This document shows, in pieces, positions 24,905-33,659 of a stretch of 64,000 nucleotides of DNA; within the stretch, counting starts at the first letter, position 1, and each line of letters opens with the position of its first letter. The notes below the pieces were generated by a model. That model saw nothing but the letters and a program-made list of their open reading frames with translations. It was not told where the DNA came from and made no database searches. The DNA comes from Bradyrhizobium sp. 1 (GTDB lineage Bacteria; Pseudomonadota; Alphaproteobacteria; Rhizobiales; Xanthobacteraceae). The DNA is taken from the NCBI RefSeq assembly GCF_023073315.1, contig NZ_JADPJH010000033.1, positions 364,583-428,582 on the forward strand, in the 5' to 3' direction. A program made the translations under genes and the position numbers.

Positions 24905-27023
24905 TCACTCAGCCGCGTCGAGCTGTTGCGGATCATCGTCGCTCGCGTTGTCCCGATCCTCGTCCTCGGCGAGGAATTCGGGCAGCGGGCCCGCTTCACT
25001 CTCCTGCTCTCCTGACGCCGCATTGGGATCGACAAGACGCAGTGGCTCCGGCAGCCAGCCCGAACCATCGAGGAGACGCTCGGCCTCCTTGGCCATGTCG
25101 GCCTTCTTCAAGTGGTCGATCAGTTGCACGGAGGATTCACCCTTGGCTTCCCGCACCGCCTCCAGAATGCGAGGCTTGGTGACCCGGCCGAGATAGTTGT
25201 CGACGGAGGGCTTCCACCCCGCTCGAACCATGTCGAGGTCGACCGCGCGTGCCAGCACATTGGCTTGGTCGAGTCGGGTGCGGACGCCTTGGGCGGAAAC
25301 GCGGCCTTGATTGTAGCGGTTGGCCGGCTCATAGACGGCGTTGACCGCAAATGAGGCGCAGTGAGCAAACAGGGATGCCTGCGCGTCGGCATCGAGGGTT
25401 GAAAGAGCATCCCAGAGATCTCTCTCCCCCTTCGGCAAACGTGCCTTCCAGGACTCATGCCGCGCCTCCACGGCCTTCGCTGACGCGCTTTTCCCTCAGG
25501 CCGGGAGCTTGAGCCGGAAAAGTCGGCGTGCGAAGCCCGATCTCAAGGCAACTGCCGGACGATGCGAACCGGTAAAAGGCCGTCAGCACGAAATTGTGCA
25601 GCACCGCCTGGAACGCGATCCCAGGATTTTCTGCCAGGGCATCCCGCAACGCCAGCGTGCGATGCGCCGTCAGCTCGGTGATCAGCCGATCCGGCAGAGG
25701 TTTGGTCGCGTCCTCATCATCGTCTTCGGCATCAGCAGCACCGCCTGCCACCGCGATGACCGTGCGCTGGATGGAAGCGCCAGCCGCCTTCCCCTCGGTC
25801 GACTGTGTGTCGGCGCCCTGCCCGACATCAGCATCGCCCGCCGACAAACCGTCCTCCGGCCGGACGTAACCCCGATCGACGGAGAGGCGCCCTTCGGAAT
25901 CAATGCTGACGAAGACGCCAGCGCGGGCGATCTCGGTCGGATCGTAAATCATCGGCCGGTCTTCGAACGCGATCAGTGCAGTCTCGATTTCGCCGAGACG
26001 CTGATCGACCTCGTCGGGCAACTCGTCGGCATCCTGATAGTCGGATTCAAGCCTGGCTTGCTCCGCGTTGAGGCCGTCGACGGTGGCCTGCTCCTCCGGG
26101 GAGAGATCGACGGATTTACCCTCGATTTCGCGCACGCCCTCCGTGTGGCCGTAGGGAAATTCGACGGCGACCGAAATCCACTTCCAGCCTTCGGCTGCAA
26201 TCGTCTCGGCTTCGGTTTTGAGCTTTTCTGTCACGAGACGGTCGAGCAAAGCAACGTCCTGCAGCCAGCCGCCATCATCGTGCTCGAACAGATCTCGCAA
26301 AACGCCGCCACCAGCCTGCTCGTAATTATCCAGCCCAATGAACTGCACGCGGCGATCGGACGCGCGCACGGTGTCTTCCGTCAGCATTCGTCGGATCTGG
26401 TATGGCTCATCATAGCCGGATCGGCTGACGTTCTCCCAGACCTGCTCCTGCCTGGCGTGATCGGCTGTAACCGAGAAGGCCATGAGTTGCTCGAGATTCA
26501 TGCCGTATTCGGCATAGACGTCGTGGAGCTTTGGCGACACGGACGCCAGCCGAAGTCGTTGCTTCACGACGGCCGGGGACACGAAGTGCCGGGCCGCGAT
26601 ATCCTCGTCGGACAGGCCCGTCCCACTCAAGGTCTGGAAGGCTCGGAACTGATCGAGCGGATGCAGCCCTATCCGTTCGTCATTCTCTGCAAGCGAGTCG
26701 TCTTCAGCGATGCCTCCCTCGCGCACGACACAAGGAACGGCTTGAGTCCTTGCCATGCGCTTCTGCTTGACGAGAAGCTCCAGCGCGCGATAGCGCCGCC
26801 CGCCAGCCGGCACCTCGAACATGCCGGTCTCATTGCCTTCGGCGTCCACAACCGCCCGCACGTTCAGACCCTGCAGCAGTGTGCGCTGCGCAATGCTTTC
26901 GGCGAGTTGCTCGATGGAAACGCCCGCCTTCACACGCCGGACGTTGGACTGGCTCAGCACCAGCTTGTTGAACGGAATATCGCGTGAGGGCGACAAGGTG
27001 ATCTTTTGGACAGCCTTCGTCAT
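24905..27023 (-). pseudogene. parB: ParB-family partition protein with a single-base frameshift
   Basis: The N-terminal frame (25455-27023, 522 codons) is a ParB/Spo0J-type protein: box I VPAGGRRYRALELL and NDERIGLHPLDQFRAF, then a HTH (DEDIAARHFVSPAVVKQRLR). Related ICE ParB proteins are about 700 residues and end with the domain found here in another frame at 24905-25471 (RHESWKARLP, CASFAVNAVYEPANRYNQGR). The frames join if one A is removed from the run of four at 25489-25492. An extra base has therefore split the gene. The start at 27023 has GAGGAG upstream. The DNA-binding half may still be made. Confidence 0.85.
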
Positions 27024-27026
27024 ATC

Positions 27027-27104
27027 GATTCTCCTCGACGGGCGACCGGGAGCCTCTCTCTCGGTCTCCAACCCATCGCGAAAACCGCCGCTCCCCTCTC
27101 ACTC
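27027..27104 (-). repeat. ICE leader repeat B, copy 1 (before parB)
   Basis: This short leader, read on the plus strand, has CGACGGGCG, GAGCCTCTCTC, AACCC and GAAAACC blocks in the same order and spacing as the ardC leader at 28086-28165. Only a few bases differ within blocks. Both lie directly upstream of the start codon of a minus-strand ICE gene, so they are probably shared promoter or operator regions. Confidence 0.55.
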
Positions 27105-28085
27105 TCATGTTCGAGGCAACCGTTGAGAACTCACGGCCTCCTGCTCCGTTCTCTCAATCGTCATGTCGACAGCCTCTTCCGGCAGGAAGCCAAGCAGATA
27201 ATCCGCAACCTTGCTGGCCTGCGAAGCAGCTCGCACGATCGCGCGATTATCCCTTCGCAATACTTCAAGCCACGAGCCGATATAGTCGGCGTGCCGTACC
27301 GTGGGCACAATGCCGAGAGAAGCGCAACTGAACGCAGACGAGATTTCGGCAATCAACTCCTCAAAGGCGTACTTCATGGTACCGTAGCTGCCCGACAAGT
27401 CGCGGCTGAGTCGTGACGGATGGCCGCTGGCATGCGCCAGTTCATGGAGGGCCGTTCGATGCCAATTGATCGGTTCGAAATAGGCTTGCGGTGGGGGCAC
27501 CTGCACATAATCTTCCGTCGGCACATAGAAGGCGCGGTTGCCGCCGACACGAAAGTCGATCCCGGTCGCCTTGATCAGGTCTTCGACCTGCGGCTCGATC
27601 AGGCCTGGCGGCGGAGGCGGCGCCGTCGTTGCGATCTCTGGAGGTAGGCCGTCGCATTGATCGCAGTTGAAGACGGTAAAGCGCTTGAGGAACGGAATGG
27701 CCTGCGCTTCCTCACCGCTCTCGCTCGCGCGGCGTTTTTCGTCGACTGGCACAAAGCGGTCAGCGTAGACCACGGTCGTGCCGCGTTCGCTCTTGCGGAC
27801 GTGACCACCGAGCGACAGCGCTTGGCGGAAGGTAAGCCAGCTCTGCCCTGTAAATCCGTGTTCGGTCGCGGCACCCCATAGGATTAAAATGTTGATGCCG
27901 CTGTATTGACGGCCGGTCGCGGCGCTCTTCGGCAAGGCCAAAGGCGCCTTCGCCGCCGCCGTGCCCCAAGGCTGCACCCACGGCACTCGGCCAGCCTCCA
28001 GCTCGGCGATGATCTTGTTGGTGATTTCGTCGTAAAGGCTTGCCCGGTCCTCACCGGTGCGGGCTCGAGAATAATGTCTGGACAT
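27105..28085 (-). CDS. ardC: ArdC-like antirestriction protein
   Basis: ArdC proteins protect incoming plasmid or ICE DNA from restriction. The 326-residue product has the N-terminal ssDNA-binding domain (DUF1738: LYDEITNKIIAELEAGRVPW, GINILILWG, GTTVVYADRF). Its C-terminal metallopeptidase-like domain carries the zinc motif HELAHASGH and the downstream EELIAEISSAF. Start at ATG 28085 (MSRHYSRART). It is the first gene of the ICE block by position and lies upstream of parB in the same direction, with its own leader. Confidence 0.92.
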   Translation of the reverse strand: MSRHYSRARTGEDRASLYDEITNKIIAELEAGRVPWVQPWGTAAAKAPLALPKSAATGRQYSGINILILWGAATEHGFTGQSWLTFRQALSLGGHVRKSERGTTVVYADRFVPVDEKRRASESGEEAQAIPFLKRFTVFNCDQCDGLPPEIATTAPPPPPGLIEPQVEDLIKATGIDFRVGGNRAFYVPTEDYVQVPPPQAYFEPINWHRTALHELAHASGHPSRLSRDLSGSYGTMKYAFEELIAEISSAFSCASLGIVPTVRHADYIGSWLEVLRRDNRAIVRAASQASKVADYLLGFLPEEAVDMTIERTEQEAVSSQRLPRT

Positions 28086-28165
28086 CGCGGATCTCCGCGA
28101 CGGGCGCCGCGAGCCTCTCTCGCAGCCTGTAACCCGTCACGGCAAAACCCCGGCCGACACTCTGA
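28086..28165 (-). repeat. ICE leader repeat B, copy 2 (before ardC)
   Basis: Homologous to 27027-27104: the plus strand shows CGACGGGCG, GAGCCTCTCTC, AACCCGTC and CAAAACC in order. It sits immediately before the ardC start codon. It is non-coding. Confidence 0.55.
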
Positions 28166-28263
28166 CTCTCGCCTCTGCCTGAGAGAATGCGAAATCTGCG
28201 GCGCAGCCCGCCTTCCATCGGAAGTTCGTGTGAATCGCGTTGAGCTACTTAGGGCCGCAGGCC

Positions 28264-28372
28264 CGACCAAGCGTGCGCCAATGGCGCATCGCCTCAACGG
28301 AAAATGGCACCCGGAGAGCGTGAGCATAGCGACCCGAAGGGGCACGCGGGTCCGAGTGCAGCGACGAGACCG
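28264..28372 (+). repeat. Dispersed repeat, copy 1
   Basis: About 110 bases containing GCGTGCGCC, GCGCATCGCCTCAA, GGAAAAT and CGAGTGCAGCGACGAGACCG. A copy in the same orientation and block order lies at 42447-42555, roughly 80 percent alike by eye. Neither copy is coding. The type resembles extragenic repeats common in Bradyrhizobium. Confidence 0.7.
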
Positions 28373-28893
28373 GTTCAATAGCGGCACCCGGGAACGGGGC
28401 AGTGATAGCGACCGCCGCAGGCGGGGCCCCTTTTCCGAGTGCCCCCGGCGAGGAGCTCCGCATCCCTTTGCGCGAGGGATTGACGCCGCACGGCCGAGAC
28501 GCAACGCGGCTCGGTTCACGAGAGCCCGATGCGGCGGAGCCGCACGCGCGCAATCGGAAGAGGTCCGCTATTACTTGAGTGGATGGACCTAGATTTCCTT
28601 CGCACACATGCGTCTGCGCGTCTGGATCCTGATCTGAAGCATGGGAAAACAGTTCTTTAGTCTTCGCCAATTGCCCTGGTGCCGTCCTGCTTGCAAATGG
28701 CCGTCCACTTCAAGCGCGTCACCAACAGCACACCTCACGATCTCTCGGTCGACGGTAGTGCACCTATTGCTTCTCACGATTGAACGCTCGATGGTTTGAT
28801 GTCTCTCATCAGGCAATTCGAGCTGGCAAGAACCACACGTGATAGCTTCGTGCGAAGCCTGCCTTCCTCCGCTGAGAAATTCGTCTCCACCTA
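28373..28893. other. Debris between ICE and catabolic locus
   Basis: No supported gene. A minus-strand frame of 102 codons starts with TTG at 28897 (IGGDEFLSGGRQASHEAI...) and ends at 28589; it has no recognisable family and overlaps the stop of the porin relic. The stretch probably belongs to the same eroded junction. Confidence 0.35.
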
Positions 28894-29043
28894 TCAAAAT
28901 CGGTACCGTGCTCCCACCGTCAGATTGTAGTTCGAAGTGTAGGTGTACCCGTTCGAGAAACCGCCACTCACTCGGGTATGTGACAGGCCTCCGAACAAGT
29001 CGAGGCGCTTCGTCATCTGATAGTCAGTCGTACCAACGCGCGA
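28894..29043 (-). pseudogene. C-terminal relic of a porin gene
   Basis: Reading the minus strand up to the TGA at 28894-28896 gives VGTTDYQMTKRLDLFGGLSH, then TRVSGGFSNGYTYTSNYN and the terminal beta-strand TVGARYRF. Ending in an aromatic Phe after a YRF strand is the signature of outer-membrane porins. Only about 48 codons remain. Just upstream the frame is cut by the TRAP-gene relic, so this is a recombination remnant. Confidence 0.75.
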
Positions 29044-29049
29044 GGCTCA

Positions 29050-29282
29050 GTGCACCGGCAAGGGACTGGAGACGCCGGAAAGATATTCAGCGTCAACTGG
29101 CCGCTCGACTGCTGCGCAAGGCTCTCAGCCCATTTCACCAGCTCGCGATGGAAGGTGTGGTTGGGCGGAAGATAGTGCGATACTTTGAGAGCAAGCTCTG
29201 CGCTGCCGGATCTGGCGCCGAGTCCGCCGACAGCGAGCCCTGACATGGCCCCGAGCAGTGCCGAACGACGTGTGATCATCAT
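29050..29282 (-). pseudogene. N-terminal relic of a TRAP transporter solute-binding protein (DctP type)
   Basis: From the ATG at 29282 the minus strand encodes MMITRRSALLGAMSGLAVGG, a twin-arginine-like signal peptide. It continues with LKVSHYLPPNHTFHRELVKW and SGQLTLNIFPA, which match the start of DctP-type periplasmic receptors. The family pattern stops after IFPA, where the sequence passes into the porin relic. About 75 of roughly 340 codons are left. No membrane subunits are present nearby. Confidence 0.75.
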
Positions 29283-29406
29283 TCGCAGGCGCCGATCCGC
29301 CCGTCTGCAGCGGGGCCTGTTTCGGGCTCCTTTGGTACTGCATTACGCTACGGCCGTATCGTATTGTGGGCATATGCAAGAGGGCTCCTCTCGGAGCAAT
29401 CTTTCC

Positions 29407-30204
29407 TCAACGCGAGAGGATCGGCTCCACTCGCCGCCTGAAACTGAGGAGCCGTTCGGCCAGCCGGTCTCGGTTTTCGAGAAAACGTTGCGTGGGCACC
29501 GGAATCGAGACGGCGATGGGCCGACCGAAATGGTCGATCATCGCAGTGCCGATCGCGCTGATGCCAGCGCCGTGCTCTTCGAGATCATACGCGAGGTGCG
29601 CGCGCCTCGTGTCGTTCAATTCGTCGGTCAACCGCTTGCGGCTGGCAAGCGCGTACTCGGGATGCTCCGCCAGGCTCTTCTCGATCAACTCGATACTTTC
29701 ATCTGGGGAGAAGCAGGCCAGGATGGCCTTGCCGTTGGCCGTACAATGCAAAGGAAACCGTTCGCCCACCGAGGAAAGCGCCGTCAACCGCTGACGACCG
29801 GGCACCTGATCGATGAACACGGCGGAGCCGCCGGAGAGCACCGAAAGATCGACGGTTTCGCCGACTTCCTCGCCGAGGGCGACCAGGTGCGGACGGATGA
29901 CGTCGGCGGAATTTGCGCCGATCGAGGCGGCAATGCGCAACAATCCCGTTCCGATCCGGACCTGTCCCGGTCCGTTCGACGTGACGAAATCCTCGGCCAT
30001 GAGCGCCGCGACGATACGCTGGACCGTCGAGCGCGCCAAGTTCACGGACTTGGCGATCTGGCCGAGGCTCAGGCCGTTCGGATGGCTTTCGAGCGTTCGC
30101 AGAATGCTGCCTGCACGCGCCAGCACCTGTATGCCGTTTGCGCCACGATCGTCGGCGGGCTCGGATGGTCGGGGCTTCAGCGCCCGTGATGTGGCTTTCG
30201 GCAT
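29407..30204 (-). CDS. IclR family transcriptional regulator
   Basis: The 265-residue product has an N-terminal winged helix (VLARAGSILRTLESHPNGLSLGQIAKSVNL, STVQRIVAALMAEDF in separate segments) and a C-terminal IclR effector domain (HCTANGKAILACFSPDE). IclR proteins sense small organic acids or aromatics. It diverges from the cyclase-led operon at 30621 and is its likely regulator. The ATG at 30204 (MPKATSRALK) is used; an ATG 12 bases upstream after GAGGA is an alternative. The intergenic region holds a TATATGGTACAT motif that has a counterpart at the second IclR gene. Confidence 0.88.
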   Translation of the reverse strand: MPKATSRALKPRPSEPADDRGANGIQVLARAGSILRTLESHPNGLSLGQIAKSVNLARSTVQRIVAALMAEDFVTSNGPGQVRIGTGLLRIAASIGANSADVIRPHLVALGEEVGETVDLSVLSGGSAVFIDQVPGRQRLTALSSVGERFPLHCTANGKAILACFSPDESIELIEKSLAEHPEYALASRKRLTDELNDTRRAHLAYDLEEHGAGISAIGTAMIDHFGRPIAVSIPVPTQRFLENRDRLAERLLSFRRRVEPILSR

Positions 30205-30620
30205 TTCGCGTCTCATTCCTCGACTAGATCTGGCGGCGTTTGCACGATGCAGCCGATGCAGCCTTAGGGGCCAGCACCGCAGATGGCTCGAGCCTTCCTT
30301 CGATTTGAAAACTAACCTCGCTGTACCACGACGCGGTTCAAAACGAGCAACATGGCTGCTCCCTGTTCGGCGCCACGCCTGCCTCACCGCTTGCATCCCT
30401 GTGCAGCCGATGCGGCCAGGCTCGGGACAAATAGCCATTCCGATCCCGGTTTTCGCACCGCCCGGGCTGTCTCCAGTCTCCGTTCCGATCTCGAGCAAAG
30501 GCAGACCGGATGAAGGTAATACTTTCCTGTTGATTTTACCCACTATATGGTACATCTGTATCGCAATGCGGAGCAAGCACGGCGATCTTTGCCGTTAAGA
30601 AGCATTCAGAAGGAGGGCGT
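30205..30620. promoter_or_regulatory. Divergent promoter region of IclR gene and catabolic operon
   Basis: About 415 bases without a gene. The segment near 30530-30560 is AT-rich, in contrast to its surroundings, and contains TATATGGTACAT (30544-30555). It closely resembles TATATGGAACAT on the minus strand at 46516-46527, in the promoter shared by the other IclR gene and its target. A common type of IclR operator is likely. The operon start has AAGGAGG upstream of the ATG at 30621. Confidence 0.5.
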
Positions 30621-31460
30621 ATGTCCATCGAGGTGCGTGGCATCAAATTCCAGAGCAACGCAGATAACGCCATGGGGCTGAGGTTCACCAACCTCTCTCA
30701 TCGCTGGGGCTTCCAGTGCCCGAACTGGCCGTATTTCGAAGACGTCAAGATCGAACGCATCCACTACATGGCCAAGTCCGGCGTGTTGTCGCAGCGCATC
30801 ACGACGTCGATGCACTCCACTACCCATATCGACGCGCCGGCCCATGTCGTGCAGGGCACGCCCTTCATCGACGAGGTGCCGCTGCCGCACTTCTTCGGCT
30901 CGGGAATCGTGGTTTCGATTCCAAAGAAGAAGTGGGAATCGATCACCGCGGACGACTTGCAGAAGGCTTGTGGGCACGCGATCCGCCCGCACGACGTGCT
31001 GATCATCAACACCGGTTGGCATAAGGTGTACGAGGACGGCGACTACTTCGCCTACTGTCCCGGCCTGGTGCCCTCCGCGGCAGACTGGATGATCGACAAG
31101 CAGGTCAAGGTGGTCGGCCACGACACCCAAGCGAACGATCACCCGCTGGCCACCGCGATCGGACAGCACCGCAATGGACCGCTGTTGCCACACCTCAAGG
31201 AAGAATATCGCGTCTGGTCGGGCGGCCGCGACTGGGCCGACGACTTTCCGGAATGGGAGCCGGTTCACGGCAAGCTGTTCAAACAGGGCATTCTCGGCAT
31301 CGAGAATGTCGGAGGCGATCTCGACGATGTGACCGGGAAGCGCTGTACTTTCGCGTTCTTCCCCTGGAATTGGGACCGAGGTGACGGCTGCATCATCCGA
31401 CTCGTTGCGATCACCGATCCCAAACAGGCCTATCGGATCGAAAAGGGCGAGGCCTTCTGA
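30621..31460 (+). CDS. Cyclase family protein (kynurenine formamidase-like hydrolase)
   Basis: The 279-residue product belongs to the cyclase/kynurenine-formamidase fold, metal-dependent hydrolases that open amide, lactone or cyclic ketone substrates. The metal motif HSTTHIDAPAH at residues 65-75 fits the family HxxTHxDxPxH. AAGGAGG lies upstream of the ATG. It is the first gene of a six-gene unit; the stop overlaps the cupin start (TGATG). The substrate is not evident, but the neighbours point to hydrolysis of a small oxygenated carbon compound rather than to tryptophan catabolism. Confidence 0.88.
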   Translation: MSIEVRGIKFQSNADNAMGLRFTNLSHRWGFQCPNWPYFEDVKIERIHYMAKSGVLSQRITTSMHSTTHIDAPAHVVQGTPFIDEVPLPHFFGSGIVVSIPKKKWESITADDLQKACGHAIRPHDVLIINTGWHKVYEDGDYFAYCPGLVPSAADWMIDKQVKVVGHDTQANDHPLATAIGQHRNGPLLPHLKEEYRVWSGGRDWADDFPEWEPVHGKLFKQGILGIENVGGDLDDVTGKRCTFAFFPWNWDRGDGCIIRLVAITDPKQAYRIEKGEAF

Positions 31461-31810
31461 TGCACCTCAAACGCTTTGCCGAAGCCAAACCCTACGACGC
31501 CCCCAATCACCGCGGCGTGGTCGGCCTGCGCCTGCAGGGTTTTGAGCCGGGCGGCCCGACCAACCAGTGGGTCGGCCTTTCGCAATTCCTGCCCGGTGGC
31601 GGCGCCGGGCCGGACTCCACTCCGTTCGAGAAAGTCTACGTCGTGCTGGAGGGAGAGATGACCGTGACGATCGAGGGCCGCGAGACCGTGCTCGGTCGCT
31701 ACGACAGTTGCACCATCGCTCCGGGCGAAGTCCGCGAGATCGTCAATCGACGCAACGACGTCTGTACCATGCTGGTCGTCATTCCATATCCGCCAGGGAC
31801 GCAGCCATGA
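31460..31810 (+). CDS. Cupin-domain protein
   Basis: The 116-residue single-domain cupin contains PFEKVYVVLEGEMTVTIEGR and a following APGEVREIVNRRN strand pair. The usual metal-binding His of cupin motif 1 is replaced (PFEKVYVV instead of the HxH type), so metal binding is uncertain. It is coupled to the cyclase upstream and to the SDR downstream by 1- and 3-4-base overlaps. In such clusters cupins act as small isomerases, dioxygenases or ligand-binding partners; which applies here is not known. Confidence 0.82.
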   Translation: MHLKRFAEAKPYDAPNHRGVVGLRLQGFEPGGPTNQWVGLSQFLPGGGAGPDSTPFEKVYVVLEGEMTVTIEGRETVLGRYDSCTIAPGEVREIVNRRNDVCTMLVVIPYPPGTQP

Positions 31811-32616
31811 GCCCATCCCTCGACTTCCTCAAGGACCCGCTGTCGCTGTTCGACATCCGCGGCAAGGTTGCCATCGTTACCGGGGCCTCCGGCGCCTTCG
31901 GCGCGCTTGCCGTGCAGGTGCTTGCTGGCGCCGGTGCGAAGATCGCGGCGGTTGCCGGAAATGCGGACGCACTCGAGGACGCCGCCTCTGCCGCACGCGC
32001 ACTGGGGGCCGAGGTCCTGACTATCAAGTCGCGCCCGTCCGATGAGAGGGCCTGCGAGGCAATCGTCGCCCAAGCGGTGAAAGCGTTCGGCAGCATCGAC
32101 ATTCTCGTCGTCGCCTCCGGCAAGAACGACGTCGGCAAGATCGTCGACATGACGCCCGCGCGATTCCTCGACGTGATGGACGCGAACGTCACCCAATCCT
32201 GGTTGATGGCAAAGGCCGCGGGCAAGCAAATGCTTGCCCAGGGCCATGGCGGCAAGATCGTGCTGATGTCCTCGGCGCGTGGGAAACTCGGTCATCCCGC
32301 GGGCTATTCGGCCTATTGCGCCTCGAAATCAGCTGTCGACGGAATCACCCGGGCACTGGGCTGCGAATGGGGCGACACGGGCATCACCGTCAATGCCATT
32401 GCGCCGACGGTCTTCCGTTCACCGCTCACGGCCTGGATGTTTGAGGATACCGAGCGGGCGCGTGAGGTGCGCGAGGGCTTTCTCGCACGTGTGCCGAAGG
32501 GACGGCTGGGCGAACCGCAGGATCTCGCCGGCCCCCTGCTGTTCCTGGTGTCGAAGGCATCGGACTTCTACACCGGGCACATCCTGGATGCCGATGGCGG
32601 CTACACGGCGGGCTGA
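31807..32616 (+). CDS. SDR family oxidoreductase
   Basis: Short-chain dehydrogenase of 269 residues. The cofactor motif is TGASGAFG near residue 25, and the active site has a serine in LMSSARGK and YSAYCASKSA with the Tyr-x3-Lys pair. The C-terminus ends DADGGYTAG. It should oxidise or reduce a hydroxyl/keto group with NAD(P). The start overlaps the cupin stop (ATGA). It fits a step before the 3-hydroxyacid dehydrogenase and BKACE steps of this operon. Confidence 0.9.
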   Translation: MSPSLDFLKDPLSLFDIRGKVAIVTGASGAFGALAVQVLAGAGAKIAAVAGNADALEDAASAARALGAEVLTIKSRPSDERACEAIVAQAVKAFGSIDILVVASGKNDVGKIVDMTPARFLDVMDANVTQSWLMAKAAGKQMLAQGHGGKIVLMSSARGKLGHPAGYSAYCASKSAVDGITRALGCEWGDTGITVNAIAPTVFRSPLTAWMFEDTERAREVREGFLARVPKGRLGEPQDLAGPLLFLVSKASDFYTGHILDADGGYTAG

Positions 32617-32654
32617 CGCCCGCCGAGTCTCTTTCTTCGATGCACGGAGGCGAC

Positions 32655-33599
32655 ATGTTGCGACATATTGGCGTCATCGGCGGCGGCACCATGGGGCACG
32701 GCATTGCCGCAGCCTTCGCCCTGCATGACGTCTCGGTGCACTTGTATGAGCCGTCGGCCAAGCAGCGCGACGACATCGTGCCCTCGATCAGAGCCGCCTA
32801 CGACCTGCTAATCGAGGAGCAATTCATCAATGCAGCGGCCGTTCCGGCGGCCCTGGACCGGATCACGATCTTCGATGAACTCGCGCCGGCAGTGAACAAC
32901 CGCCACTTCATCGTCGAAGCCATCCCCGAGCGGATGGAGTTGAAGCAGGCGCTGTTCGCCGAACTCGACCGCCTCTGTCCTGCCACGACCATCTTCGCGA
33001 CCAATACCTCCAGCCTGCCATTGGCGCCGATGATCGCCGGCCTGCCGGCGGAGCGTCGCGGCCGCTTCCTGGTCACCCACTGGTACAATCCGCCCTTGAT
33101 CATGCCGCTGGTCGAGATTTCGGCATTTGGCAACACGACGGTGGAAATTTACGATGCCGTCGCGAAGCTCCATCAGACGATCGGCAAGCGCACTGCGAAG
33201 ATCCTCAAGGACATCCCCGGCCTCGTCGCCAACCGTATCCAGCAGGCTGTCGCGCGCGAAGTTTTCTCGCTGATCGCGCAGGGCGCCGCCGACGCGGCAG
33301 ACATCGACACCGCGCTGAAATTCGGCCCCGCCTTCCGCTACGCCACGACGGGCCAGCTTGAGGTCGCCGATTTCGGCGGCCTCGATATCTGGCTCACCGT
33401 TGGCGACAATCTGCTCGCGGCGATGGACGCCTCGCGCGAGGCTAGCCCGCTGCTCCGGCAGAAGGTCGCTGAGGGCAAGCTCGGGATCAAGACCGGTGAA
33501 GGATTCTACGTCTACGACAGGGAGAACATCCCTGCGACCCGCCGCGCCTTTCTCAAGCGATTGGTGAAGCAGCTCAAGGCGTCAAGCGACTACTCGTGA
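32655..33599 (+). CDS. 3-hydroxyacyl-CoA dehydrogenase family protein
   Basis: The 314-residue product has the NAD-binding motif IGVIGGGTMGHGIA, the catalytic-region segment FLVTHWYNPPLIMPLVEI and a C-terminal 3HCDH domain. Variants with HWYNPP in place of HFFNP are typical of enzymes acting on free hydroxy acids, such as carnitine or gulonate dehydrogenases. The ATG at 32655 has GGAGG 5 bases upstream; an ATG at 32640 would lie before this site. Located just before a BKACE gene, it probably makes the beta-keto acid that BKACE cleaves. Confidence 0.88.
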   Translation: MLRHIGVIGGGTMGHGIAAAFALHDVSVHLYEPSAKQRDDIVPSIRAAYDLLIEEQFINAAAVPAALDRITIFDELAPAVNNRHFIVEAIPERMELKQALFAELDRLCPATTIFATNTSSLPLAPMIAGLPAERRGRFLVTHWYNPPLIMPLVEISAFGNTTVEIYDAVAKLHQTIGKRTAKILKDIPGLVANRIQQAVAREVFSLIAQGAADAADIDTALKFGPAFRYATTGQLEVADFGGLDIWLTVGDNLLAAMDASREASPLLRQKVAEGKLGIKTGEGFYVYDRENIPATRRAFLKRLVKQLKASSDYS

Positions 33600-33659
33600 G
33601 ATCCTAGCCAGCGATCAAGCCGTAATGCCGATGGCGCACAAAGGAGAGGAAACAGATTT

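Noticed and set aside
24905..25471. Separate 188-residue gene downstream of parB
   Set aside because: Its sequence is the known C-terminal domain of ICE ParB proteins and rejoins the parB frame on removal of one base.
25485..25500. Programmed frameshift in parB
   Set aside because: A run of four A residues is short, and no stimulatory structure or conserved slippery heptamer was evident; a plain insertion or sequencing error is simpler.
25509..26987. 492-codon plus-strand frame over parB
   Set aside because: Antisense to the ParB coding region, whose motifs are convincing; no family pattern in the antisense product.
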